Below, piece after piece: positions 1 through 5,947 of a DNA stretch of 10,483 nucleotides; the stretch's first letter is position 1; every line of letters begins with the position of its first letter. Origin of the DNA: CAYLOC01 sp964385195 (GTDB taxonomy: Bacteria; Actinomycetota; Actinomycetes; Propionibacteriales; Nocardioidaceae); assembly GCA_964385195.1 (NCBI GenBank), contig CAYLOC010000116.1, forward strand, positions 1-10,483, in the 5' to 3' direction. A program made the translations under genes and the position numbers. The notes beneath the pieces were generated by a model. It worked only from the letters and a program-made list of their open reading frames with translations, was not told where the DNA came from and did not search any database.

Positions 1-1
1 G

Positions 2-1273
2 TCAGACCGTGCGGACGGCCGGCATGTCGCTGCGGCCGCCGGGGTGGGGACGTACGGCGAGCGTCTGGTTCACCCGGAGCACTCCCCGGTCGAAGCCGAC
101 CGCGGACAGCGCCATGTACAGCCGCCACACCCGTGCGCGGGAGGCGGAGGTCAACGCCACGCACTCCTCCCAGTGCCGCTCCAGGTTGGCGACCCAGGCC
201 CGCAGGGTGCGGGAGTAGTGCTCGCGGAGGTTCTGGACGTCGCGCACCTCGAACCCGGCGTCTTCCAGCCGGTCGACCACCGTCGCCACCTCCAGCAGAT
301 CACCGTCGGGGAAGATGTAGGCGTCGGTGAACGTGCGGTTCTGCGGCCGTGGCCCCGGACGGCGGGCGATCTGGTGGTTCAGCAGCCGGCCCCCAGGACG
401 GACCAGGCCGAAGAGGGCCCCGGCGTACTCGGCGAACTTCTCCTCGCCGACATGCTCGGCCATCCCGATGCTGCAGATCGCGTCGAACGGCTCGTCGGGC
501 AGGTCCCGCCAGTCCTGCAGGCGAATCTCCACCCGGTCCTCCAGGTCCTCCTCGGCGATCCGCTTACGCGCATAGTCGACCTGCTCCTGCGCCAACGTGA
601 TGCCGACGACCTTGACGCCGTACTCCCGGGCCGCGTGCAACGCGAACGTTCCCCAGCCGCAGCCGACGTCCAGCACCCGCATCCCCGGCTCCAGGCCGAG
701 CTTGCGGCATACCAGATCCACCTTGTCCCGTTGCGCGTCGGACACGTCGTACGCCGGGTCGTCGGAGCGCGACCAGTAGGCACAGGAGTAGACCATGGAC
801 GGGCCGAGGACGTGCCGGTAGAAGTCGTTGCCGACGTCGTAGTGGGAGCTGACCGCAGCGCGGTCGCGGGCCTTGGAGTGCTTCTCCCCGGTGAGCGTGA
901 TCTCCTCCGGCGGCGGTTTGGGGACCGGACCGACGGCACCGAGCAGTACGGCGGTGCGGAACAGTTGCGCCCGGGCGGACCGGCCGAGTGCGGGCAACCG
1001 CCCGATCTCCTCGCCCACGACAGCGAGCCGTTCCACCGCTTCGAGAACATCACCGTCGACGTCGATCTCGCCGGCGACGTAGGCGCGTCCCAGGGCGAGC
1101 TCTCCCGGCTGCCACACTGCGCGGCGTACCGCCTGGCGGGAGTGGAACACCACCATCGGGGCGTCGGCTGGCCCGGCCTCGGAGCCATCCCATCCGCGGA
1201 CCCGCAGCGGCACCGGCTGGCCGGCCACCACCTCCACCATGGACATGATCCGGTCAGCCACGGATCGGCGCAT
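2..1273 (-). CDS. cfa: Cyclopropane-fatty-acyl-phospholipid synthase family SAM-dependent methyltransferase
   Basis: The product has 423 residues and matches the CFA synthase/mycolic acid cyclopropane synthase family, which transfers a methylene or methyl group from S-adenosylmethionine to a double bond in phospholipid acyl chains at the inner membrane face. Visible landmarks are an N-terminal accessory region (about 1-130), the family motif SHYDVGNDFY at 143-152, MVYSCAYW at 160-167, the SAM-binding loop VLDVGCGWG at 200-208, GMAEHVG at 270-276 with the acidic residue expected near the active site, YIFPDG at 319-324 and YSRTLRAW at 353-360. Its length is slightly above the E. coli enzyme. 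The ATG at 1273 is chosen because GGAAGGGAG lies just upstream at normal spacing; the frame stays open further upstream, but that stretch runs through the 98-aa gene in another frame. It follows that gene by 40 bp. A tuberculostearic-acid-type methyltransferase (TmsB/BfaB) is an alternative; its FAD oxidoreductase partner is not in view and could lie beyond the left edge. Confidence 0.93.
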   Translation of the reverse strand: MRRSVADRIMSMVEVVAGQPVPLRVRGWDGSEAGPADAPMVVFHSRQAVRRAVWQPGELALGRAYVAGEIDVDGDVLEAVERLAVVGEEIGRLPALGRSARAQLFRTAVLLGAVGPVPKPPPEEITLTGEKHSKARDRAAVSSHYDVGNDFYRHVLGPSMVYSCAYWSRSDDPAYDVSDAQRDKVDLVCRKLGLEPGMRVLDVGCGWGTFALHAAREYGVKVVGITLAQEQVDYARKRIAEEDLEDRVEIRLQDWRDLPDEPFDAICSIGMAEHVGEEKFAEYAGALFGLVRPGGRLLNHQIARRPGPRPQNRTFTDAYIFPDGDLLEVATVVDRLEDAGFEVRDVQNLREHYSRTLRAWVANLERHWEECVALTSASRARVWRLYMALSAVGFDRGVLRVNQTLAVRPHPGGRSDMPAVRTV

Positions 1274-1313
1274 GCGTTTCTCCCTTCCTCTCCTCGGGTG
1301 CCGCGGTCCCGGT

Positions 1314-1610
1314 TCAGGCGGTGGGCCCGGTGCTGCCTCCGGTCGAGGGGGGAGGTCCCTCGGTGTGCTCCTTCTGCTCCTGGTGATGGTGGTAGGCATG
1401 GTCGGTGGCGCTGAGCGCCGCGTCGACAGCCGCCTGCGAGCCACCGGACCGCTGCTGGGCGAAGTAGGCCTCGCCGAGGTCGCGGTAACGCGCGTCCAGC
1501 TCGCGCTTGGCCTGGAACTCGTCCATCTTCGACTGACCCTGATGCAGGCCCTGCTGTGCCTTCGTCGTGGCCTGCTGCGCGACCTCTCGCGCCCTGTCCA
1601 TGAACCCCAT
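1314..1610 (-). CDS. 98-aa hypothetical coiled-coil-like small protein
   Basis: I do not recognise a named family. The 98-residue product starts MGFMDRAREVAQQ and its first 55 residues are rich in Ala, Gln, Lys, Arg and Glu with few helix breakers, suggesting a long amphipathic or coiled-coil helix. It has a short HHH cluster at 74-76 and a low-complexity Pro/Gly/Ser/Thr tail from about 85. There is no signal peptide or membrane segment. The ATG at 1610 is preceded by GAGGTGAG at suitable spacing. Short proteins beginning MGFMDKAK-like occur widely in actinomycetes, but no function is known to me. It lies 40 bp upstream of the methyltransferase on the same strand, so the two are probably cotranscribed. 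Whether it acts with the methyltransferase is inference only. Confidence 0.82.
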   Translation of the reverse strand: MGFMDRAREVAQQATTKAQQGLHQGQSKMDEFQAKRELDARYRDLGEAYFAQQRSGGSQAAVDAALSATDHAYHHHQEQKEHTEGPPPSTGGSTGPTA

Positions 1611-1667
1611 CGCTCACCTCTCTTCTGACGGGCCGCGACGCCGCACGTCGCAGATCCTTGCCCCACC

Positions 1668-1673
1668 AACCTA
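1668..1673 (-). promoter_or_regulatory. Candidate -10 (TAGGTT) for the 98-aa/methyltransferase operon
   Basis: On the minus strand the sequence reads GGATAGGTTGG, matching the actinobacterial TANNNT -10 pattern. It would start transcription near 1661, leaving a leader of about 50 bases with a good ribosome binding site. No convincing -35 is seen. It lies in the same 105-bp divergent spacer as the plus-strand promoter candidate at 1704. Confidence 0.3.
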
Positions 1674-1703
1674 TCCGCTGCGGCTGAGTCCGACCACCGG
1701 CCA

Positions 1704-1709
1704 TAGGCT
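1704..1709 (+). promoter_or_regulatory. Candidate -10 (TAGGCT) of a leaderless promoter for the serine hydrolase
   Basis: TAGGCT lies with exactly six bases between it and the ATG at 1716, and there is no Shine-Dalgarno sequence before that ATG. This geometry places the transcription start at or next to the A of the start codon, as in the leaderless mRNAs common in actinobacteria. No clear -35 element is present at 17-18 bp. The same hexamer precedes the cystathionine beta-synthase start. Confidence 0.5.
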
Positions 1710-1715
1710 GACGGC

Positions 1716-3065
1716 ATGAACCCACTGCTTGATCCGACCACCCGCTCCCTACGGCGTCTGATTCTCGACCGGCAGCGTACCGGCCGGGTGCCGGGCGTGC
1801 TCGGGGCCGTCTCCCGGCACGGAGAACTGCTGTGGTGCGAGGGTGTCGGCGCGTCCGACCTCGACCACCCCGACACGCCACCGGACCACGACACGCAGTT
1901 CCTCATCGCGTCGAACACCAAGACCTTCACCGCGGTGCTGGTGATGCAGCTGCGTGACGAGGGCAAGCTCAGCCTCGACGACACCCTGGACATGCACATC
2001 CCGGAGTCGGGCCACCGGCAGGTGACGATCCGGCAGATGCTCACCCACACCTCCGGCATGCAGCGCGAGCCCGTCGGTGACATCTGGGAGACGCTGGAGA
2101 ACCCCGACAGCACCCAGTTGGTCAAGGGCTTCGCCGAGGCGGAACGGATCTTGAAGCCGCACTTCCGCTGGCACTACTCCAACCTGGTCTACGCCATGCT
2201 CGGCGAACTGGTGGCCCGGGTGGACGGTCGCCCCTGGCGGCAGGCGCTGGAGGCGCGGATCCTGCGGCCGCTGGAGATGCGGCGTACGACGGTGGGTCCG
2301 GTACCACCGCATGCGCAGGGCTACTACGTCCCGCCGTTCTCCGACGTCCCGGTTCCCGAGCCGGTGCTGGAGCTGCAGGCGATGGAGGCGTGCGGCGGCC
2401 TGGCCAGCACCGCCGACGACCTGGCCCGCTGGTCCGGGTTCGTGGCGGACCCCGTGGCGGAGGTGCTGGCGCCGGACACGATGGAGGAGATGATGCAGCC
2501 GCAGATCATGGCCGACACCCAGGGATGGACACGGGCTTACGGTCTGGGCTTCTCCCTGCTGCGGCACGGCGAACGGACCTTCGTCGGACATACCGGCGGG
2601 CTGCCCGGCCATATCACGGGAGTGTTCACCGACAGGGAGAGCGGCACCGGTGCGATGGTGCTGATGAACCACTCCGCTGCCCCTGACCCGGCCCTGGCCG
2701 CTGCGGACCTGCTCTCCTACGTGCTCGACCACGACCCGGAGGAGCCGCCCGTCTGGCGGCCCGGCACCGCCGTACCGGAGGAGCTGCAGGGGGTGCTCGG
2801 TCGTTGGTTCTCCGAGGGCGGCGGGTTCACGTTCTCGGTCCGCGAGGGCAGGCTCGAGGCGCGCGTGGACGGCGCCCCGGCAGCCACGCCGCCGTCGGTG
2901 TTCACCCGGGTCGAGCCGGACCTGTACCGCACGGAGTCCGGGCGGGAGACCGGTGAGCTGCTGCGGATCACCCGCGACAGCGACGGCACGGTGACCAAGA
3001 TGAACTGGGCGACGTACCTGTTCACCCGCGAGCCGTACGCCTTCGGGCAGTGGCGCCACCCCTGA
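1716..3065 (+). CDS. Serine beta-lactamase-like hydrolase (class C / MEROPS S12 family)
   Basis: The 449-residue product has the three hallmark motifs of the beta-lactamase/D-alanyl-D-alanine carboxypeptidase fold: SNTK at 66-69 with catalytic Ser66 and Lys69, YSN at 154-156, and HTGG at 292-295 in place of the KTG triad. Family members include class C beta-lactamases, DD-peptidases, esterases and LACTB-like peptidases, so the substrate cannot be assigned. Residues from about 350 to the end form a separate C-terminal domain, probably the beta-rich type often appended to this family. No signal peptide or membrane helix is seen at the N terminus, which suggests a cytosolic enzyme and argues against a classical secreted beta-lactamase. 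The ATG at 1716 is chosen because a TAGGCT -10 sits six bases upstream and no ribosome binding site is visible, consistent with leaderless translation. It is convergent with the cystathionine beta-synthase gene. Confidence 0.9.
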   Translation: MNPLLDPTTRSLRRLILDRQRTGRVPGVLGAVSRHGELLWCEGVGASDLDHPDTPPDHDTQFLIASNTKTFTAVLVMQLRDEGKLSLDDTLDMHIPESGHRQVTIRQMLTHTSGMQREPVGDIWETLENPDSTQLVKGFAEAERILKPHFRWHYSNLVYAMLGELVARVDGRPWRQALEARILRPLEMRRTTVGPVPPHAQGYYVPPFSDVPVPEPVLELQAMEACGGLASTADDLARWSGFVADPVAEVLAPDTMEEMMQPQIMADTQGWTRAYGLGFSLLRHGERTFVGHTGGLPGHITGVFTDRESGTGAMVLMNHSAAPDPALAAADLLSYVLDHDPEEPPVWRPGTAVPEELQGVLGRWFSEGGGFTFSVREGRLEARVDGAPAATPPSVFTRVEPDLYRTESGRETGELLRITRDSDGTVTKMNWATYLFTREPYAFGQWRHP

Positions 3066-3075
3066 CCGGGTCAGG
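3061..3075. terminator. Short inverted repeat at the convergent junction; possible weak bidirectional terminator
   Basis: CCTGACC and GGTCAGG form a perfect odd-centred palindrome. As RNA this would fold as a 6-bp stem with a CGG loop. It overlaps the hydrolase stop codon. There is no T-run on either side, so intrinsic termination is plausible only as a weak, actinobacterial-type hairpin. It is partly a by-product of the tandem repeat here. Confidence 0.3.
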
Positions 3076-3101
3076 CGACCGGATCAGGCGACGGGTCAGG
3101 C
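3064..3101. repeat. Tandem repeat, three copies of a 13-bp unit
   Basis: GACCGGGTCAGGC (3064-3076), GACCGGATCAGGC (3077-3089) and GACGGGTCAGGC (3090-3101, one base shorter) follow each other without spacers. Copies 1 and 2 differ at a single base. The hydrolase stop TGA (3063-3065) overlaps the first copy, and the cystathionine beta-synthase stop (3096-3098, minus) lies in the third. The second copy supplies another TGA in the cystathionine beta-synthase frame at 3084-3086. Confidence 0.85.
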
Positions 3102-4466
3102 GGTGGCGATGAACCCGAGGAGGTCGTGCCGGGTGAGTACGCCGACCGGCTTGCCTTCCTCCTGGACGAGGACCGCGTCGGCCCCGTGCAGTGCCTCGAC
3201 CGCGGCCGTCGCCGGCTCCCCCGCGCCGATGGTGGTGAGGGGGTCGCTCATGTGTCGCTCGACGGCGTCGGTGAGCCGCGCCGACCCGGCGTACAACGCC
3301 TCCAGCAGGTCCCGTTCGCTCACCGCGCCGACGACCTCGGCGGCCATCACCGGCGGCTCCGCCTGGACGACCGGCATCTGGGAGACGCCGTACTCCCGCA
3401 GGATGGCCACCGCCTCGGCCACGGTCTCGTTGGGGTGGGTGTGCACCAGGTCCGGCAGCTGCCCGGCCTTGCCGCGCAGGACGTCGCCGACGGTCCGCTC
3501 CACCGGCCCGCCGAGGAAGCCGTACTGGGCCAGCCAGCGGTCGTCGAAGACCTTCGTCAGGTAGCCACGCCCCCCGTCGGGGAGCACCACGACGATGCAG
3601 GCCTGCGGGTCGTCGAGCTCCTGCGCGAGCCGGATCGCGGCGGCCGCGGCCATGCCCGACGAGCCGCCGACCAGCAGCGCCTCCTCGCGCGCAAGCCTGC
3701 GGGTCAGCGTGAATGAGTCGTTGTCGGAGACCGCGATCACGCGGTCGGCGATCTCGCGGTCGTAGGTGGTCGGCCAGAAGTCCTCGCCCACGCCCTCCAC
3801 CAGGTAGGGGCGGCCGGTGCCACCGGAGTACACCGACCCCTCGGGGTCGGCGCCGATCACCTGCACCCGGCCGTCGGAGACCTCCTTGAGGTAGCGCCCG
3901 GTGCCACTGATCGTTCCGCCGGTGCCGACCCCGGCGACGAAGTGGGTGATCCGGCCCTCGGTCTGGCGCCAGATCTCCGGGCCGGTGTCCTCGTAGTGGC
4001 TGCGCGGGTTGTGCGGGTTGGAGTACTGGTCCGGCTTCCAGGCACCCTCGGTCTCCCGGACGAGCCGGTCCGACACCGAGTAGTAGGAGTCCGGGTGTTC
4101 TGGTGCGACCGCGGTCGGGCACACCACGACCTCGGCACCGTAGGCCGTCAACACGTTGCGCTTGTCCTCGCTGACCTTGTCCGGGCAGACGAACACACAC
4201 CGGTAGCCCTTGGCCTGCGCCACCATCGCCAGACCGACCCCGGTGTTTCCCGAGGTCGGCTCGACGATCGTACCGCCGGGCCGCAGTTGCCCCTCTGCCT
4301 CCGCGGCGGCGATCATCCGGACCGCGATCCGGTCCTTCACCGACCCTCCGGGGTTGAGGTACTCCACCTTGGCCAGGACGAGCCCGGGGGCGCCGTCGGT
4401 CGTCGGTCCGAGCCGGAGAAGCGGGGTGTTCCCGACGAGGTCGATGAGTGATTCCACGTAGTCCAC
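3096..4466 (-). CDS. cbs: Cystathionine beta-synthase (PLP-dependent, with C-terminal CBS domain pair)
   Basis: The 456-residue enzyme condenses serine (or an activated serine) with homocysteine to give cystathionine in reverse transsulfuration in the cytosol. The PLP fold type II core spans about 1-320. Visible landmarks are NTPLLRL at 13-19, GGSVKDR at 40-46 with the Schiff-base lysine at 44, TSGNTG at 71-76, the phosphate-binding GVGTGGT at 179-185 and GGSSGMA at 267-273. Two CBS domains (about 335-390 and 400-455) follow and probably bind an adenosyl ligand. The eukaryotic heme-binding N-terminal extension is absent. The GTG at 4466 is preferred to an ATG at 4523 because family similarity begins directly at VDYVESLIDLVGNTP and a TAGGCT -10 lies seven bases upstream, giving a leaderless message. 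It is divergent from the SGNH esterase, as is also the case for Rv1077 (cbs) and Rv1075c in Mycobacterium tuberculosis. A serine/cysteine-type sulfhydrylase activity cannot be excluded. No cystathionine gamma-lyase gene is in the window. Confidence 0.95.
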   Translation of the reverse strand: MDYVESLIDLVGNTPLLRLGPTTDGAPGLVLAKVEYLNPGGSVKDRIAVRMIAAAEAEGQLRPGGTIVEPTSGNTGVGLAMVAQAKGYRCVFVCPDKVSEDKRNVLTAYGAEVVVCPTAVAPEHPDSYYSVSDRLVRETEGAWKPDQYSNPHNPRSHYEDTGPEIWRQTEGRITHFVAGVGTGGTISGTGRYLKEVSDGRVQVIGADPEGSVYSGGTGRPYLVEGVGEDFWPTTYDREIADRVIAVSDNDSFTLTRRLAREEALLVGGSSGMAAAAAIRLAQELDDPQACIVVVLPDGGRGYLTKVFDDRWLAQYGFLGGPVERTVGDVLRGKAGQLPDLVHTHPNETVAEAVAILREYGVSQMPVVQAEPPVMAAEVVGAVSERDLLEALYAGSARLTDAVERHMSDPLTTIGAGEPATAAVEALHGADAVLVQEEGKPVGVLTRHDLLGFIATA

Positions 4467-4473
4467 GGCCGCC

Positions 4474-4479
4474 AGCCTA
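4474..4479 (-). promoter_or_regulatory. Candidate -10 (TAGGCT) of a leaderless promoter for cbs
   Basis: The minus strand reads TTAGGCTGGCGGCC and then GTG. Seven bases separate the hexamer from the GTG start, so transcription would begin at the start codon. No Shine-Dalgarno sequence and no recognisable -35 element are seen. The hexamer is identical to the one preceding the serine hydrolase. Confidence 0.5.
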
Positions 4480-4551
4480 AGGCAGAGGGACCCGACGCTG
4501 CGGGCGTGAGGGGATGGGTCCATGTGGGATCTGTGGCTCCCGTCGGGAACG

Positions 4552-4557
4552 TAGAGT
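4552..4557 (+). promoter_or_regulatory. Candidate -10 (TAGAGT) for the SGNH esterase gene
   Basis: TAGAGT fits the TANNNT pattern and would start transcription near 4564, giving a leader of about 34 bases that contains the AGGAGG ribosome binding site at 4588-4593. The -35 region is not recognisable. It shares the 131-bp divergent spacer with the cbs promoter candidate. Confidence 0.4.
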
Positions 4558-4597
4558 GGAAGGTAACAAGGCAGGTCAGAGGCCGTCAGGAGGGGTG

Positions 4598-5680
4598 ATG
4601 AGCCGGGAGAGCGCGGCGCGCCGACTGGCGAGTGCGGCGGTATTCGGGGGCACGGGGCTCACGGTGCTCAGCGGATCGTTCTACCTGTTGTTGAAGGCCC
4701 AGGTCGCGTTGGCGCGGCGTCGGATCGGGGACGCGGTCAGTGATCCGCCTGACCCCAGCGGCATGTACGGCGCCCTGCTGCCTGGGCGTCCGATCAGGCT
4801 GGCCGTCCTCGGCGACTCCGCCGCGGCGGGGTACGGCGCGCCGGTCCCGCAGCAGACGTTCGGCGCGTTCCTGGCCACCGGGCTGTCCGCGGTCGCCGGC
4901 CGGCCGGTCCGGCTGCGCACGGTCGCGGTCGTGGGCGCGCAGTCCACCGACGTGGTGGAGCAGGTCCCGTTGGCGCTGCAGATCAACCCGGACGTGTGCG
5001 TAGTGATCGTCGGCGCCAACGACGTCACCCACAACGTGCGGCCCTCGGTCGCGGTCCGCGGCCTGCACGACGTGGTGACGAGCCTGCGCACGGTCACGCC
5101 CCGGACGCCCAGAGTTGACGGTCCGCAGGTGGTGGTCGGCACGTGCCCGGACCTCGGGACGGTGCGGCCGATCTCGCCGCCGCTGCGGCAGGTGGCCCGC
5201 CGGTTGAGCCGGAGGCTTGCGGCGGCCCAGACGATCGTGGCCGTCGAGGCGGGCGCCCGGACGGTCTCGCTGGGCTCCATTCTCGGTCCCGAGTTCGCCG
5301 CCGCCCCCTCCGACATGTTCGGCCCGGACCGGTTCCATCCCTCCCCGGCCGGCTACCGCAGCTGCGCGACGGCGATGCTGCCGACGGTCGCCGCCGCCCT
5401 CGGCATCGCCACCGACGAGGAGACCTGGCCCGCCCCGCTCCACGGTGAGGGTCAGTCGGCGTTGGCCCGCGCCGCAGCGCACGCCGCAGCCACGACCGGC
5501 ACCGAGGTGACCTCCGATGACGAGCGCGGACCGCGGGGGCGGCGGGTCCGGCTCCGTCGGCGTCGACGCCATCGGATCCCCGAGGTCGGAGACGTCGAAC
5601 CGGACCGCGACACGCCGACGGCGCATGATGTTGCCGAGAACTCTTGCCTGCGGGCGAGCGATGAGGCAGGCTCCCGATAA
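4598..5680 (+). CDS. Membrane-anchored SGNH/GDSL-family esterase
   Basis: The 360-residue product starts with a hydrophobic segment (about 10-33) that acts as an uncleaved signal anchor, placing the catalytic domain outside the membrane. Block I is LAVLGDSAAAGYG (68-80) with catalytic Ser74, the oxyanion glycine is near 113, block III is GAND at 139-142, and block V is DRFH with Asp244 and His247. These are the SGNH hydrolase signatures, so ester hydrolysis of lipids or acylated cell-envelope components is likely; the substrate is unknown. The M. tuberculosis counterpart by context is probably the GDSL esterase Rv1075c. Residues 310-325 form an arginine-rich run followed by an acidic, disordered-looking tail to 360. 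The ATG at 4598 is chosen because AGGAGG lies four bases upstream; the 28 residues encoded before it do not resemble a protein N terminus. The gene is divergent from cbs and 26 bp upstream of the DUF4287 gene. Confidence 0.9.
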   Translation: MSRESAARRLASAAVFGGTGLTVLSGSFYLLLKAQVALARRRIGDAVSDPPDPSGMYGALLPGRPIRLAVLGDSAAAGYGAPVPQQTFGAFLATGLSAVAGRPVRLRTVAVVGAQSTDVVEQVPLALQINPDVCVVIVGANDVTHNVRPSVAVRGLHDVVTSLRTVTPRTPRVDGPQVVVGTCPDLGTVRPISPPLRQVARRLSRRLAAAQTIVAVEAGARTVSLGSILGPEFAAAPSDMFGPDRFHPSPAGYRSCATAMLPTVAAALGIATDEETWPAPLHGEGQSALARAAAHAAATTGTEVTSDDERGPRGRRVRLRRRRRHRIPEVGDVEPDRDTPTAHDVAENSCLRASDEAGSR

Positions 5681-5683
5681 GAG
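5641..5683 (+). other. Imperfect inverted repeat across the SGNH esterase stop codon
   Basis: GCCTGC (5646-5651) pairs with GCAGGC (5666-5671), and CTCTT (5641-5645) can pair with AAGAG (5679-5683) across a seven-base bulge. A hairpin here could slow transcription or separate the SGNH and DUF4287 messages. There is no T-run, and the fold was judged by eye only. Confidence 0.25.
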
Positions 5684-5706
5684 GTTCCCGACCGTGGGAG
5701 GCAGCC

Positions 5707-5937
5707 ATGTCCGTGCACCACTCCGAAGAGACCCATCAGATGCTGGTCGCCCGGGTTCCGAAGGCAACCGGACGACCGTTGCACCAATGGTTCGGGCAAC
5801 TCGAGGCCGGCCCCGGTTGCCTGCGTTTCCAGGAGCGGGTGCAGTGGCTGGAGGACGAGTTCTCCCTCCCTCACGGCTACGCCACCGCGATCGTGCACGA
5901 GCACGATCTGCACAAGGCCCAGCGCGCCTTCCGGTAG
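5707..5937 (+). CDS. DUF4287 domain protein (76 aa)
   Basis: This small cytosolic protein shows the DUF4287 pattern: TGRPLHQWF at 21-29, a central GPGCLRFQERVQWL (35-48), and the characteristic LPHGYATAIVHEHD at 54-67 near the C terminus. The family's function is not established; it often occurs as a stand-alone short protein in actinobacteria. The whole product is essentially one domain. The ATG at 5707 has GGGAGG just upstream. The gene begins 26 bp after the SGNH esterase stop, so readthrough from that promoter is likely. It converges with the ABC operon, whose last stop codon is only ten bases away, leaving no room for a separate terminator. Confidence 0.85.
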   Translation: MSVHHSEETHQMLVARVPKATGRPLHQWFGQLEAGPGCLRFQERVQWLEDEFSLPHGYATAIVHEHDLHKAQRAFR

Positions 5938-5947
5938 GTCCGCGCCG

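Noticed and set aside
44..1414. Long plus-strand open frame antisense to the CFA-family gene
   Set aside because: Composition is His/Arg/Gly/Pro-rich, as expected from reading a high-GC gene on its complementary strand. It has no recognisable domain.
1274..2125. In-frame upstream extension of the CFA-family gene to 2125 (about 284 extra residues)
   Set aside because: The extension is Arg/Pro/Ser-rich with no family similarity, crosses the 98-aa gene and the hydrolase on other frames, and a good ribosome binding site marks the ATG at 1273.
1749..3059. Long minus-strand open frame under the serine hydrolase
   Set aside because: It is the complement of a gene with all catalytic motifs intact, and the translated text shows no domain or hydrophobic pattern.
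3022..4200. Second minus-strand frame within cbs, about 390 codons
   Set aside because: The product is almost entirely Arg/Gly/Pro/Ala. The neighbouring frame encodes a complete cystathionine beta-synthase.
5684..5700. Possible small hairpin TCCC/GGGA masking the DUF4287 ribosome binding site
   Set aside because: The stem is only four base pairs and frequent by chance in sequence this GC-rich.
4586..5767. Minus-strand open frame opposite the SGNH esterase
   Set aside because: It is a high-GC shadow frame without family features, while the plus-strand frame has all SGNH blocks.
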